Source of the DNA: Rachycentron canadum
Lineage: Eukaryota > Chordata > Actinopteri > Carangiformes > Rachycentridae
Reading direction: 5' to 3'
NCBI GenBank assembly: GCA_038496675.1
Contig: CM076653.1
Span: forward strand, 21,380,476-21,444,475
DNA: 64,000 nt
The position numbers were made by a program, and so were the translations under genes. Below are positions 1 through 12,562 of this stretch, one piece after another (the first letter of the stretch is position 1; every line of letters starts with the position of its first letter). Below the pieces are notes generated by a model, which did no database searches, was not told where the DNA came from, and saw only the letters and a list, made by a program, of their open reading frames with translations.

Positions 1-3000
1 CTCTAAAGCTCACTAATGAACACATTGTATATCTTTTGTGTAATCCGTATGTGTTGATGGCTCTATAAATCTGTCAATTCTAGATATCCTATTATACAAA
101 TCAATAATGCCTTTCACTAGACCTCCCTGAGAGCCAGATGCCTACTTCTTTCATGTAATGAAAGTTGTAGTGCAAACTCAGGTACCACTGATGACATCAT
201 TAGGGTTATGTTTTCAATTTTTGAAAAAACTATTCTAATAGTTTGAACACCACTCCTTTTAACAAGTAAACAAGTGCAATTTTAACAAGTAAATTTAGTG
301 GTGGTGACACTTTAATAGCCCGACACATGGTATGACTCTTTTCATTTACTCCTTAACAAGAACAAGGATAAGCATTTCTGTCCTCATAGAAATGGAATAA
401 CTGCTGCGAGGAATTCATTTTTCATACCCGTTTTTTCTACCACACAGGACTCAGTTTTCATATCAGCAGATCGCACTTGCTTGAGGTTAAGACATTTGGT
501 ATACATGAAGAAAGCTGTATTGTGACTAACCTATGATTTTTTACAGTCCAAATGATCACAATGAGCATCTGCTGGTGGAAATCCTAAGAATAGAAGAAAG
601 ATATTAAAGATGGACTGGGATGATATTTTCTTCATGTTTAAAGCTCTGAGCCAGGAGCGTTTTCACTATTGTGACCAACTTGCTTTGATATATCTTACAT
701 AGAGCACAGTGTGGTTATTGAACTTGAGTGAGCATCTGCTTGTTATTGACAACATGTGACTGTGATTTATGACTTACATTCAACATCAGGACATGGATGG
801 GATGGGATAAGAGATATGATAGCACTGAATCATAAACAGGATGAAAAAAGATAGTAAAATCTTATTCTTCATATTTACCTTGATGGATTACCATGGATAC
901 CAAGATGAGCTCACAATTGCATTGGGGATGTCATTAAAAAATGTTACTGAAGGCAGATGTGTCAGTTGCGTTTTGTCAATTTGACCTACTGACTCACATG
1001 GACTGCAGAGTATTAGGCTGTGAGCCATCAGTTAATGTGATTATACCACAGCCATAATTCAATAGGCAGCAATCTGATCTATGGCTCTGACTGAGTTGAC
1101 ATTTTGTGAAAGAAACAACATTGAAGTTGAAGTAAGAGCCACATTTTTCTCGTGAGCCAAGGGAACAAACTAAAGACCCTATAGGAGACTGAGAACATTT
1201 TTCTTTTCTCTGAAAAAGAAAAATGTGAAATAGCAGATATATGATTGTTTAGCTATGAATGATAGCTATGAGCTTTTATTCGCCAGTAAGTTCCATGATC
1301 TTTCAACTCAATGACAACTGTTTAAAACTTACTTTTGCATTGTAGAGTACAGTTCGATGTGTTGGCTTTATATCTGGAAAAGCACAGTTATTATTTCCTC
1401 AGACCAGACGGTTCCTCGTCTGCCAGTTTTGCTGTCATTACCAGCGGCCATTGGTCTGTATGTTTGTAACATAGTGTGACCCACTGGAATGGCATGTGAT
1501 CTGTCTATGGCAGGGATCAAATACAGTGGCAAAAGACAATACCTTCATATTGACAATACACAGGTTAAGTGCACCTTATGTCCTGGTCTCAGCTGCCAAG
1601 TTCCCTCCCTTGAAAATCTAAACATAAAGCCCAATGGTGGTCAAGATCAGAGTCAAGAAAGAATGTTCTTGATAACTATTTGACAAATCCCAGACAATGC
1701 AACAATAAAATACACAAAAAAATGAAATTTTTTTCTTTGCATTTCATTCTTTCAACTGACATTTGTCAACAATATTTACAAACATTTATTATTAAGAACT
1801 ATTTTTCCATCAAATTATCAAATCAATCAAAAGCACATGAATAGAACAAGGGTTTGAAAATCAGAAATCATGAAGTACAAACTGATCCAGGAGAAATATT
1901 TTGGGCAGTATTATGAGACATTAGTATCATCAATTATTATCATGACTATTTGCGTACATTTATAAAACTTATATTTGTCGTCATTCTTGGAACAATAGTG
2001 CAACAAATTACTACATTAATCCATCTTCTGTTTCTGTAGAAATAGCATATTCTTTCCATTTTTCTCTCTGTTTTACTGCCTTTGACCTGGTAGGACTAAA
2101 ATCCACTACTGACATGGTTTAGCTTTAGCTTTACATTTTGATAAGGGAAGTGTTTTCTTTTATCTCCATGTACTGTAAAAAAAAAAAAAAAAAAGCTGCT
2201 TTATGGAGCACACTGACAGTCAATGTATCATAAATTCACACCTGGACTACTGCAGAGGCAGAGGGATATCCATCCACTTGATACCACTAGAACGTCCGTA
2301 GTCCTCACTCGAACTCTAAATGACTGAAGTCCAGTAAACGCCTTCCTCCTCTTCCTGCTGTTAATGTTTGGATCATTCACTCTAAACTTCAGTCTTTTGG
2401 CCTATTTGGCTACATTAAAGAACCTTGATTACTGTGATAGAGGAGAGCCATAAATGGCTGCTTTCACATACATTACCCAAGTTGACATCAGTTTTGGGTA
2501 CCACCACAAAGCAGAATTGTGTACTTTGATTCAGTAAATAATACCAGTGGTTTGTAATTTGAGTTCAGAATTTGACATATTTTGTCAAGATAGCATCTAG
2601 AACAACTGGTCTAAACCAAACTGGGATTAAGTCTGTCAGTTATTATCAAAATAAAAGATTTGGTGAACTTTAGAATTAGACCTTGACGGTGGGTAAATTA
2701 CCATCCTGCTTTGTTGGTTGGTATACTTATTTCTTCCACTCAGGCTGACTCATTGTTTAATATGTGATTCAGCCATATAGTGAGAAATTATTTAAACATT
2801 CAAAGTTCTGACTTATAAATCAAAACACTAAAGGAAAATCATTCACAGTTGAGGTTATTTGTGATTGACAGTGGACAAATACACAATAAGAACTAGTGCA
2901 TTGCCACAATTAAAAACAAATTTGACATAGTATCTGCCTTCAGAGGCAGACAAGCTCAGCCTCAAAAACTATTTATCTTCCGCCGGTTGTAAGTGGCAGA

Positions 3001-4753
3001 GCAGCCAGGGCAGCTCTATCAGACTGGCACTCTTGACCTTGCATGACTCTGCTTGAGTTCCACTTCCTCTGGCCACAAGCCAGGACAGCTTAGACCACTT
3101 TAGCCAGTCTGCTACAACACAGGAGTAATAGTAAGTATCATTAAGGTGAAGCGTGACAAATCCTGGCATCCATCATCAATTTTAATGCTATTTTTATTAA
3201 TTTATTTTGTGTAAATAAAAAAATTTTTCCTGACTTCTTAATTTGCCACCTTTACATTCCTTACATGAATAGTATTACACTGTTTCAATGTTTTATTCCT
3301 TCATTCTTTCTTCTGTGCCTTCTGCCTGTTTCCTCTTTTCATTGTCGTCTGAGTTTTTCTATCTTCCTCTCGTCATCTCTTTCTCCCTCCCTTTCTCAGC
3401 CCACAAGCCTGACACCTCACCATTAGGGATCTGCACTAATCTTTTTGACCTGCCACATCCTCCACAGGCTCTTCCGCCAGCTTAAGTAGGGGCTCTACTA
3501 CAGTATGTGTGTATCTGTTTGAGAAGTCTGTGGTGGGGTAGTAGAGTTTGTGGATGTTGTGATGTGTCTTTCTCTGGTTGTAGAGGTTTGTTTGCATGCT
3601 TTCCAGGGTCACTGAGCTCTTGGTCATTGAAACAACAGCAAAAAAGAGTAGACAGACGTCTCTTTGAAAAGCATGTGTGGCCAACAAAGTGAGATCTGTT
3701 CTAATTAATAATAATCTCAACTCAGTGGCTTAAATTATTTTTTTATTTTATTATTTTTTATTTTATAATCTGTGATTCACCACACCTAGTCTTTGATGTT
3801 CTTAATTTGATATGTGCAACAAAACATTATGTTTGATAACTCATCTTTAGAATTAAATGTGCATATATTGTTATGTGATTTAGTCTTTACAACATGCAAA
3901 AGGTATAATTTGTACTTCTCAAATAACTTTTTAAAATGTATTTAATTTTTGTCTTGTTCAATATAGAGTATTTTACAGCACATACTGTTCATTAAATACC
4001 TCTGAATCTATTGATAAAAATTGAGATTCAAGGAAAAGGAGAAAAATAAACATGATTATGATACCAGCCCTGAAAGAGAGATAGAATGAAGAGGAACTAT
4101 TTGAGTTAAATAAAAAGTGTGTGCATTTGAAGGCCCAGCCAGACACTGTGATTTATGAGCTGACAGCAAATTCTATCTCTGACCGACTTTTACACTTTGT
4201 CACCGGTGATAAACGAGCAGGTCACACACTTTCACCCCTCAATGAGTTAAATCTCCCTCACAAATACACACGTCTTCACTCATACACATATACATACAGT
4301 ATATATATATATATATATGCACATGCACACAAAAGCACAGCCTCACATCAACTGTGGACGTACACACATATGCAAAAAAAAAAAAAAAAATGGCAGTCTC
4401 CTCAACCCATAAACACACGTTCACACACACTTCTCACTCATTACCCAGAACTCTCTTACCCCCCGAGTCACCATCCACTGACAGGCACTCGCCCCGACTT
4501 CTCTCTGACACATCCCCCAAGGTCAAAGGCCTCCTCAGTAGTGTGAAGAGCAGGGGGGTGCTGAGGGCCCCATGGTGCAGTTGGGGGGATCAAACTTGGG
4601 AGAACAGTCATATTCTTTTTAGTTCCTTGTGGAGCAAAGGGCCAGAGGGACTGAAAGGGGGCACATTGTTGAAGAATACCTGTGATAATGATGTTATTTG
4701 GGTACTCACAAGGCCTGCTCGGCAGCTGTTGACAGTAATGATGTAGTGTGTGT

Positions 4754-4842
<89 letters not shown>

Positions 4843-5379
4843 TGTGTGTGTGTATGTATGTGTGTGTGTGTAATTAATGATTCTCACAGCTCTCCTACAT
4901 ACCAGCTGCTGACTGAAGCAGGAAGTGGATGATTGATGGGAATTATTGATACCTTTCTCATTCAAACACACACATACATGCAGCAGTGCCTTACTGCGCA
5001 GGGTTGCTGAATTCTTGATAGGGTTTTTAGTTTGTTGCTTTTTCTCCACCTCATCACAAATGGGCTCATCAGTCATTGGTGAAGGAATGTCAATACTCCA
5101 CTGTGTTTTAAGTTACCATCTCCCATATGTTCTTTTTTTCCTCCTGTGCTCAGGCTTTACTGAATATTTCTAATACAAGGACATTTTATATAGTAGATAA
5201 TGGATTGATGGAAAGTCAAGTTAATTTATCTACATTGATCAAAGTGCACTACAGAAGTAATGAAATTATGGGATTATTTGATTGATAAATACAATAAAAA
5301 ATAAAAAGAAATGGAGGACTGGAGGACTGGATCAAATATATACACAGTCATAAATACAGTCATATACATTAATAAATGA
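1..5379. other. Gene-free intergenic sequence, left end
   Basis: No exon, RNA gene or transposon could be supported here. Every open frame is short and lacks a recognisable domain or splice context. The block contains an A18 run at 2177-2194, an (AT)9 run at 4301-4318, an A17 run at 4374-4390 and the long TG microsatellite listed separately. A compositionally balanced piece at about 4120-4270 contains the perfect palindrome TCACCGGTGA at 4200-4209; it could be a conserved non-coding element, but only an alignment would show that. Confidence 0.7.
4746..4871. repeat. Long (TG)n microsatellite
   Basis: About 126 bases of almost pure TG dinucleotides, interrupted by TATG near 4755, GAG near 4841 and TATGTATG at 4852-4860. 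The opposite strand reads as a meaningless His/Thr frame of about 200 codons, which is purely a product of the repeat. Length and purity predict high allelic variability and a potential to adopt left-handed Z-DNA. Confidence 0.97.
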
Positions 5380-6830
5380 AAGCATAGAATATCCAATGAG
5401 GAGTCTTGATACTGCATTTTGAACCAGCTGCAGGCGACAATCACTTCGACATAAAGAAAGCTGCAGTGGTTAAGGCGGGAGGAAATAAAAGTGTCAACTA
5501 TAGTCTCTAATTTTGCAGATGATCTAAAGTTTTCTTTTTTCTATCATGCGACATTACATTTAATGACAAAGGCCCATTGATTTTTGGTTGTCTGTCAGTT
5601 TAGCAGGAACTTAACACTGCACAGAGGTGCAGTTGGGTGTTGTCATCATAACATAGGATAACATATTCTATTTTCTGAAAATTTGCTCCAGAGGATAAGG
5701 AAAATAAAATAGGATCTAATATTGAAACTTGTGGTACTCCAAAGGAAATGGGTGCAGAGAAAGGACAAATGAATTCTTACAGAGGCTGATCTATCTTAGA
5801 GCTATGAGTCCTCTGACGCACCTGTCACTAACAATAACATGCTTAAGGCAGTCCAAGAGAAAGGAGTGATCTAAAACAGTTAAATTGTGTTATTTCCTGA
5901 ATCTAAAGACAAGAAAAAATCATTTGTTACCTTCAGGAAAGCAGACTCTGTGCTATGGTGCATACTAAAACCTGACTGAAATTTGTACAGTATGCTGGAT
6001 TATCCAAGGAGAGGAGTTGAGATAAAAAACAAACTTTTGAAGAATTTTGGATAAAAGGGTAGATAAATACTAGGCCCAATATTGTCCGAAAATATGTGTG
6101 AGAGAATATAGTTAAAGGACATGTTCTTGGTTTTATATGTGCGATAATAGGTAGCGAGAACTTAGTTCAAAGTTGATTCAGACCAGGAGCAACATGAGTT
6201 TAACTCTGATGGATCTATCCTGTCCTTTATAGTATAGTTGATTTTGTTAATAAAGAATCTTAAGAAATTTTCACAGGTATGTGGTGTTAGTTCGTGACAA
6301 TTTGACTGCAAGTTGAGTACTGTATTTACTGCATCAAATAAAGCCTTGGGTGTATGTACGTACGTCTTTGAAGATGATATGAGAAATATATTTATACTAC
6401 ATATATATACTTTCTAAGGAGCAATTAAGTTGAAAACATTGGTGTAGGTGCACCTAAAAGAGATTTGTTCTCCTTGCCCAGTTCAACAATGAGAGCTTTA
6501 ATGAGAGCAGAGGAGAAGACATCTGAAAACGACCTGGCAGAGAGAAGGGCCATGGACCTGGAATAGTTTCTTGGCAGACTGGATTTAGGAGTCTGGAAAG
6601 AGAGTAAGATGGAAAACATAATGGGCCAATGATCAGATAAACTGACACATTGTTTATCTGGACATTGAGAAGCAGAGCAAGTTAATAAACAAGAGGATGT
6701 GACCATGTACCAATGAGTTAAGACACACAAAATAGAGCTGATTTCACCAGTTCTTTCCCAGGTTAATTTATGGGTTAAACACAATAATTTAAGATACAGC
6801 ACACATTAGAAGTTCAGCTTTGGATTTTAT
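5380..6830 (-). mobile_element. Decayed LINE retrotransposon (end of endonuclease through reverse transcriptase)
   Basis: Read on the minus strand, 6802-6425 stays open and contains LSDHWPIMF near 6630-6660, which matches the SDH motif ending the APE-type endonuclease of non-LTR elements. Further on, bases 5740-5710 translate as GVPQVSILDP, a damaged form of the RT block GVPQGSxLGP. Bases 5660-5625 give LCYDDNTQLHL, a damaged YADDTQL catalytic box. The DFSxAFDTVDH-like block near 5880 is broken by stops. Order and spacing fit a jockey/L2/CR1/Rex1-type ORF2, which normally copies its own RNA at the insertion site by target-primed reverse transcription. The first part of the endonuclease and any ORF1 are missing, and stops and frameshifts make this copy dead. 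The exact family is not determined. Confidence 0.8.
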
Positions 6831-9800
6831 TTGTTGATAGCATCACTGCGACATGCGGAGAAATGCACATGATCATCTGTGATTAGGGTGAATTGTGCTT
6901 TAGTTATATTACCTGCAGTAATGTGAATATGTTATTATAGTAAGATGTTGATATATGCATACATATATAAATGTTTAGAATCTATATTTATCTTGATAAC
7001 CTCTCTTTCACTTTATCTAATTGGTTAATAGTAGACTGCTCCTTATGCAATTAGTGTGCTTAAGGTCATTGCGCTCTTATCTAATTGTAATCGAGAGTGA
7101 TGATCTTGGTATGCATAATTTTTACTTTGGAAATTACATTGCTAAAAGATAATGAGTGAAGTGTTAGCAATCTTCATTATCACTGGAAACTTGTATTAAA
7201 AATAAAGCAGTCCAAGTTTCCAAAGAGTATCTTGGTCAATTTAGCTCAGATGCATATTTTTTAAAGAGGCGCACATCAGTTATTTATTTTTATAGTTAGT
7301 ATTTTTTACAGTTCTGTGCATAGGCTCAAAAGCTAAGTCATAAGCCCTTAATGCATGTGGGTATTTACAAATGTAAGATAAAGATATTTACCTATTCTTT
7401 TCACCTGCATATTCACTTAATCAGTTACTTTTAGCAGGGAAACCACTGAAAGTGCCTTCTACATAAACTGAAAGGGATGATCTCTCTCTCCTCATAAGTA
7501 AAAAATTATTGTGTGCACTGACCTTGAAAATTTTTGCATCTTGATTTCATTGCAATGTAAAAACATATGGGATATTCATCTACTGTTGCTGCTTTTTGAG
7601 CCAAAGCTTACATTCACTTGCCAGACAGTATGACTTTTTTCCATTTGCACCTATTTGCAATCAGGCCAGCAGATTGTAAAATAGAAATAGATATGTATAA
7701 GAACTGTGAAGAATATTTATTTATCTGCTAATCTTATGGCAGGTACTGGGGATGTTTTTCATCACCCTGCCATCACAGATTTGAGGGAAGTCTTGCCAAT
7801 AGCTGTAGCCATCAATGAACTTGTATTATACAGAATGAGCCGGAGGAGTATCCATGATGATTTCATTCCATTTGATTGGAAGTATTGTGGGAAAAAAAAT
7901 ATATAACCAATTATGTAATAAAATCCCCTCTGTCAAGTGCCCCACTTAACCTTGCACAGTGCACAGTATTCTCATAGAAACTCTTAACAGTCAACACAAG
8001 TATCACTGGTGATACATATCCAAGAAGTGGCAAGTAAAACCATGCAAGATGCCACTGTTCACAGGGATTTACAAATCACTGCATGGAGATATGGGAATTT
8101 GGGAAAATAGAGTAAAATGAAAACAAAGGTGGGGAAAGTAGAAGGATGAGGACAATAAGACACATTGGAACTGAAATGGAGCAAGAAAACGCAATAGAGA
8201 AAAACAGGGGAAGCCTACACATGGCTATCCATTAGCTCCTCTGAGTGTGTGTATTTACAGTAAAACAGGTCCTGGAACATGTGGCTGCCATTATCACCAT
8301 AATCTGTGGTCAGTGGAGAGGACTCACCGCCTTTTGTGAGAGCATGTGTGTGTTTGTGTAAGACACATCTTAGCTGTGAGAAAGCAGTGTTTGTACTCCA
8401 TCATAAGTTACATACATTATAAACTTAGGGATTTAGCTTTTGTTGCAACTAACAACAACTCTCTTTTTATGTGATGTTGTTATCAGTGTCAGTAAGTAGC
8501 AACTTCCCCTCTTTGCTGACAACAACTGATAGTTGGTAAATGTTAGCACTTTGAGACCCACTACACTGTAAAGGCCTCATAGTGCGAGAAAGCAGAGACA
8601 CAGGGATGGACAGATATTTTCACTAAAATAGATAAAGACATGGCACACTGTAAAGTTGAGTTACATGAAATAAGAGACATCAAAAATGATTCAAGAAATC
8701 CTCTTGTGCAAAACACTACCTGTGTTTATTCCAGCACTCTCTGTCTGTCTGCTCGCAGGTCATAAAGAGCAAAGTCTCTGGCAAGCCTGGTCGATCTGCA
8801 GCACTTTAATCGATGTGATAATTCAAAGTGATGTGATGCACATGAAGAGTTGGCAGAACTCCTCAACTCACAACCTCAACTGCAGACCTGTCCAGCTTTT
8901 AATGTCCTACAGAGAGACTGGGTAGAAAATGTCTGTTTTTAGTTTCTTGAGGAGATTCACCAAACTCAACACAAAATTCAAAACAGAGAAGCTTCAAGTG
9001 CCACAGGTTAAAGATCCTTTTGTATATTTGTTATGTGAAATTAAACCTGAAACAGTGTCTCAGTAAGTTTCCACTCTAAAACGCAAAGAAAAGCTGCATG
9101 ATGTCATCCTGAAGTTACAAACCAGACAGTGATGACCAACAATATCAACACTGTTTGGTGTCATATTTATGAAGAATGTCTTTCAAAAATTTTGAAAGTA
9201 ACTTCACACTACAACTATGTATTCCATTAGCTCTACTATGCAGATCATTGTTGATTCAAATTATTATTTATTCTGAAGTACTGAATTATCTATTCAGTGT
9301 CTATCTGTCTGTCTGTCCCAGCATGTATTACCTATTCCCATCCCGTTCCCATCCTGTCACAGGCTTGTAATTATTGCCTTTGAATTAATCCCAGTCTATC
9401 TCTAACATTGCCCAGTGGTTAACCCAAACCATAGTTTACTTACTATAACTACATTTCCATAATGTTAACCATGCCATAGTTTGCCATGACTGGAGAAGTG
9501 TGAGAATTTTAAAGACTTCACCATTGGACAAAATGCAGAGTGTGCAGATTCTTTAGTGATAAGGTTGGGCCAACACATGTAGACAGACATCCACACCAAT
9601 TAGTAACTTTGACCTCCTCGTTCACCTGACCTGCATGTCTTTGGACTCAGCTGCGTTGGGCTGTGATGTGACATTGTGTTATAAAGGAGAAGACCTGTGA
9701 ATTAGAGGTTCGTTATTTTACAAAAAATTATAAATTCAGCCAACTTTCACTGGCACATTATATTTACATTGTATATAGGATTTTTTTATCCACCAAGTGC

Positions 9801-12422
9801 ACAAAAGGCATACTAAGAGTTAAAATTGTTGGTCACAAACACCCACACACCCTTATACTAGAGGCTTTAGTAGCTGTAGTCTATCTACAGCCTATATTCA
9901 GAGCACTGTTTCACATATACTGTTAACAGCCAGTTGGTAAAATCAAAACAGACATCAAACAGTGAGGCCTGATGTTCGTCTGCTACATCTGTCTCAGTGC
10001 TGCTCACTGTTTATTGTTTCATCTCTGCTTTGTTTACTGTTGGCTTAATTATTTCTATGTCTGATCTTTGGGGGGATGTTGGGGGAGGCCATTTTACTGA
10101 TATATCCACACAGTCACAGACATGCCAAGTCCAGAGTGTGTGCACACACCCACCCCCAGACATACATAAGCACTCACACACAGTGTTCTCCTGTTCACTT
10201 GTCATGCAGGTGACAGAGACTTCAACCACAAGATGGATGACTGTCTTACTGCGACATCTTAAACCTGTTACCTCTGAGTAGATGTTTATTTGAATTCTCC
10301 TCCCTGCTGTATCACATACAGGGGGGAATTCTCTTGAACTGCAGAAACAGGAGTGTAAATATTATGGGGAAAGCCACTGAGACATGAAATGTAGCTTTAA
10401 TTACAACATTGATATATCGGGGTCAGTCCCTCCATGCATGTGGAGAGAACTTGACCTTTCCTTTTTCTGCCCATGATTTCTTGTTTGATTTGGTGTACAC
10501 ACTCATTAAACAAATGTATATACTGTGTTATATATGGTACAATATGTTTGTATAAGAGCACGATGTATGGTGAAGGCTAAATTGGGGTGCTAGGGGCTGA
10601 CTTTAAGGCAAAGCCCTGATTGTGCAACTGGATTTGATATCAAAGACGAGCAATGAAAAGGTTCAGAAAATCTGCTTGAACTAATGGTTCCTGTTATAAA
10701 GTAGGTATATGATTGAAATAGATATCTGCAGGGTTACAATTATTCTTAAATAAATCATTTATTAAAAAATAACTTACTCAAAATAAATGGCTGGTTCTTT
10801 TAGCTGACACATATTGAGGAATTATTTCTGATTAGTGGAGTTGAAATTGTTTTCGGTAAAGAATACCCTTGCTATTGAAGAATTTACAGTAAAACAACTA
10901 AAAATCTTCTCCTATTTCACTGTATAAGTGTGTCGAACCATCAAACTACAGATTTGACATTATTTGAAATTACTAGACCAATGAGCTTGACCTTGGAATA
11001 ACCAATGTGATTAAAAACAGGCATGATTGAAATTTATTCTCCTGCATGAAATTCAAGGGAAATTAAACTGTTACACAGTTGACTTGCTTTATGTGAAACT
11101 TGATTTCAAATGATCTAATCTCTATTTATCTCTATGTAATGTTTGCTAAATTTTCTTAATTATTAAGACATTTAAAAACTCAGCTAACTAACTGTCTGGG
11201 TGGGTGCAGTGGATCTGATTTGACTGTCTATGTCTCACATTATCACATGTCATCACATTAAAGTCATATGCTGCTGAATTATGACTGCTGTAAGGGAAAG
11301 GGCACATGTGGCAGCAACTTTTTTTCTGGATGAGCCCTGTTTGTTAAAGGTTATATATGATGTGGCTGTGAGATATTGTCTGCACCCTCAGCTTCATAGT
11401 TGATACTGCAGAAATATGATAACCATCACCACCACCTCTATACTGACAGGATTAAAGCTCGATCTGGAAAGAGAGATGTTATGTCCAATGTGGGAATGGC
11501 AGCTATCTATCTACCACCACTCTTTTCTATCTTTGGCATGAGGAGGAAGCCATGGCATATTGTAGCGTGACGGTATGTTTTGATAAACATGTTATTTTTC
11601 CACTTCCCACTTAACCTTTTTGATGCTGTAAAGGTACATACTGTAAATACTGTAAATGTTGTAGTTTTTAAATTTTCAACTAGAGAGAAAGACAAAGGTA
11701 ACACGGAAGAAGAAGTATTCATTTTTGAAAAACAGCTTTTTTGTTCACACAGTGAGTCATTGTTCAGCAGTGAGGAACGAGGAGACTTTCTCTCAAGCCA
11801 CAGGTGTGTGTTCATGTGGGGTCTTGTGTGGGGCACACAAACTCCCCCAGCTTACTGACCAGGCTTTATGCTGCTCCCCAGAGGAAAAAAGATTCCTCCC
11901 CCACTTGCTTTTCCCAACAGGAAACAATATAAACTTAGAGGGGGGGTAAAGTATGTCAGACCTGTAGTTGTCATGCCTACTTCATAATTTAATAAGACAT
12001 AAACCAAATGGATGAGCTGCAATAAAGATGGTATTTACTTCCTCTAGCTACATACTTGTAACCAAATACTCAGCACTGGTGGAATTTAAGACCTGGTCTG
12101 GGCCAAGCTGGGCCAGGCTAGGATATGCCTGCTCTGTGGCTCTGGGAACTGACAGGCCTTTCAAAAACAAAGGAGGGACACTCATGATTCTTCACAGAGG
12201 CGGTCTGGTCTGATCGTGCTTTGGAAAGAGTTCAGGCAGGGCACAATGTCAAAAAGCCATAACACATGAGGTACTGTACATTGGCTCCTCTGCCTTTTCT
12301 ATCTGGACTTAATAGATTTCATTGGGGTGCCAACAGGAACATATTCATTGTATACCATATGGACATACCAGTCAAATGAATTACTGGAGTGTGTGATACA
12401 TATCCAGTAGAAAAAAACATAA
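6831..12422. other. Gene-free intergenic sequence
   Basis: No gene is supported. Frames of 60-110 codons (for example 9997-10281 and 11507-11836 on the minus strand) have no domain and no homology that I recognise. The block includes the homeodomain-site-rich piece 6990-7245, described separately. A perfect TCF/LEF-type core ATCAAAG occurs at 10639-10645, which as a 7-mer is not meaningful alone. Confidence 0.65.
6990..7245. promoter_or_regulatory. Candidate conserved non-coding element, homeodomain-site rich
   Basis: This stretch is free of simple repeats and transposon signatures. It packs many TAATTG/CAATTA-type cores: CTAATTGG at the start, GCAATTAG near 7048, CTAATTGTAAT near 7080, ATGCATAATTT near 7113 and GATAATGAG near 7150. 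It lies 52 kb upstream of the rspo3 start. Dense homeodomain and octamer-like sites in unique sequence are typical of developmental enhancers in vertebrate gene deserts. Conservation cannot be judged from one sequence, so this is inference. Confidence 0.25.
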
Positions 12423-12562
12423 ATTGTCTGTCTGTGTTAGCCCTGTGATAAAGTGGCTACCTCCCCAGTGTACTAACATGTCTTTAGTCAGTGTATGCTG
12501 GGATGGAGTGCAGCGCTCCTGTAACACCAACAGAGAGTAAATGGCTTCGATAAAAAACTTGA
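12423..12562 (-). repeat. Interspersed fish repeat (reverse orientation)
   Basis: The run 'CTGTCTGTGTTAGCCCTGTG' followed by GGCTACCT, GCTGGGATGGAGTGCAGC and GTAAATGGCTTCGATAA follows, with many substitutions, the reverse complement of the repeat at 55197-55365. I recognise this family from fish genomes as a tail rich in 'GCTGGGATAGGCTCCAGC' and ending in 'GGATGGATGG'. The copy is short and carries no coding capacity. It is probably the 3' end of a retroelement; family name not assigned. Confidence 0.6.

Noticed and set aside
4468..5076. 202-codon minus-strand frame rich in Thr-His
   Set aside because: It is the translation of the (TG)n microsatellite with unrelated flanks.
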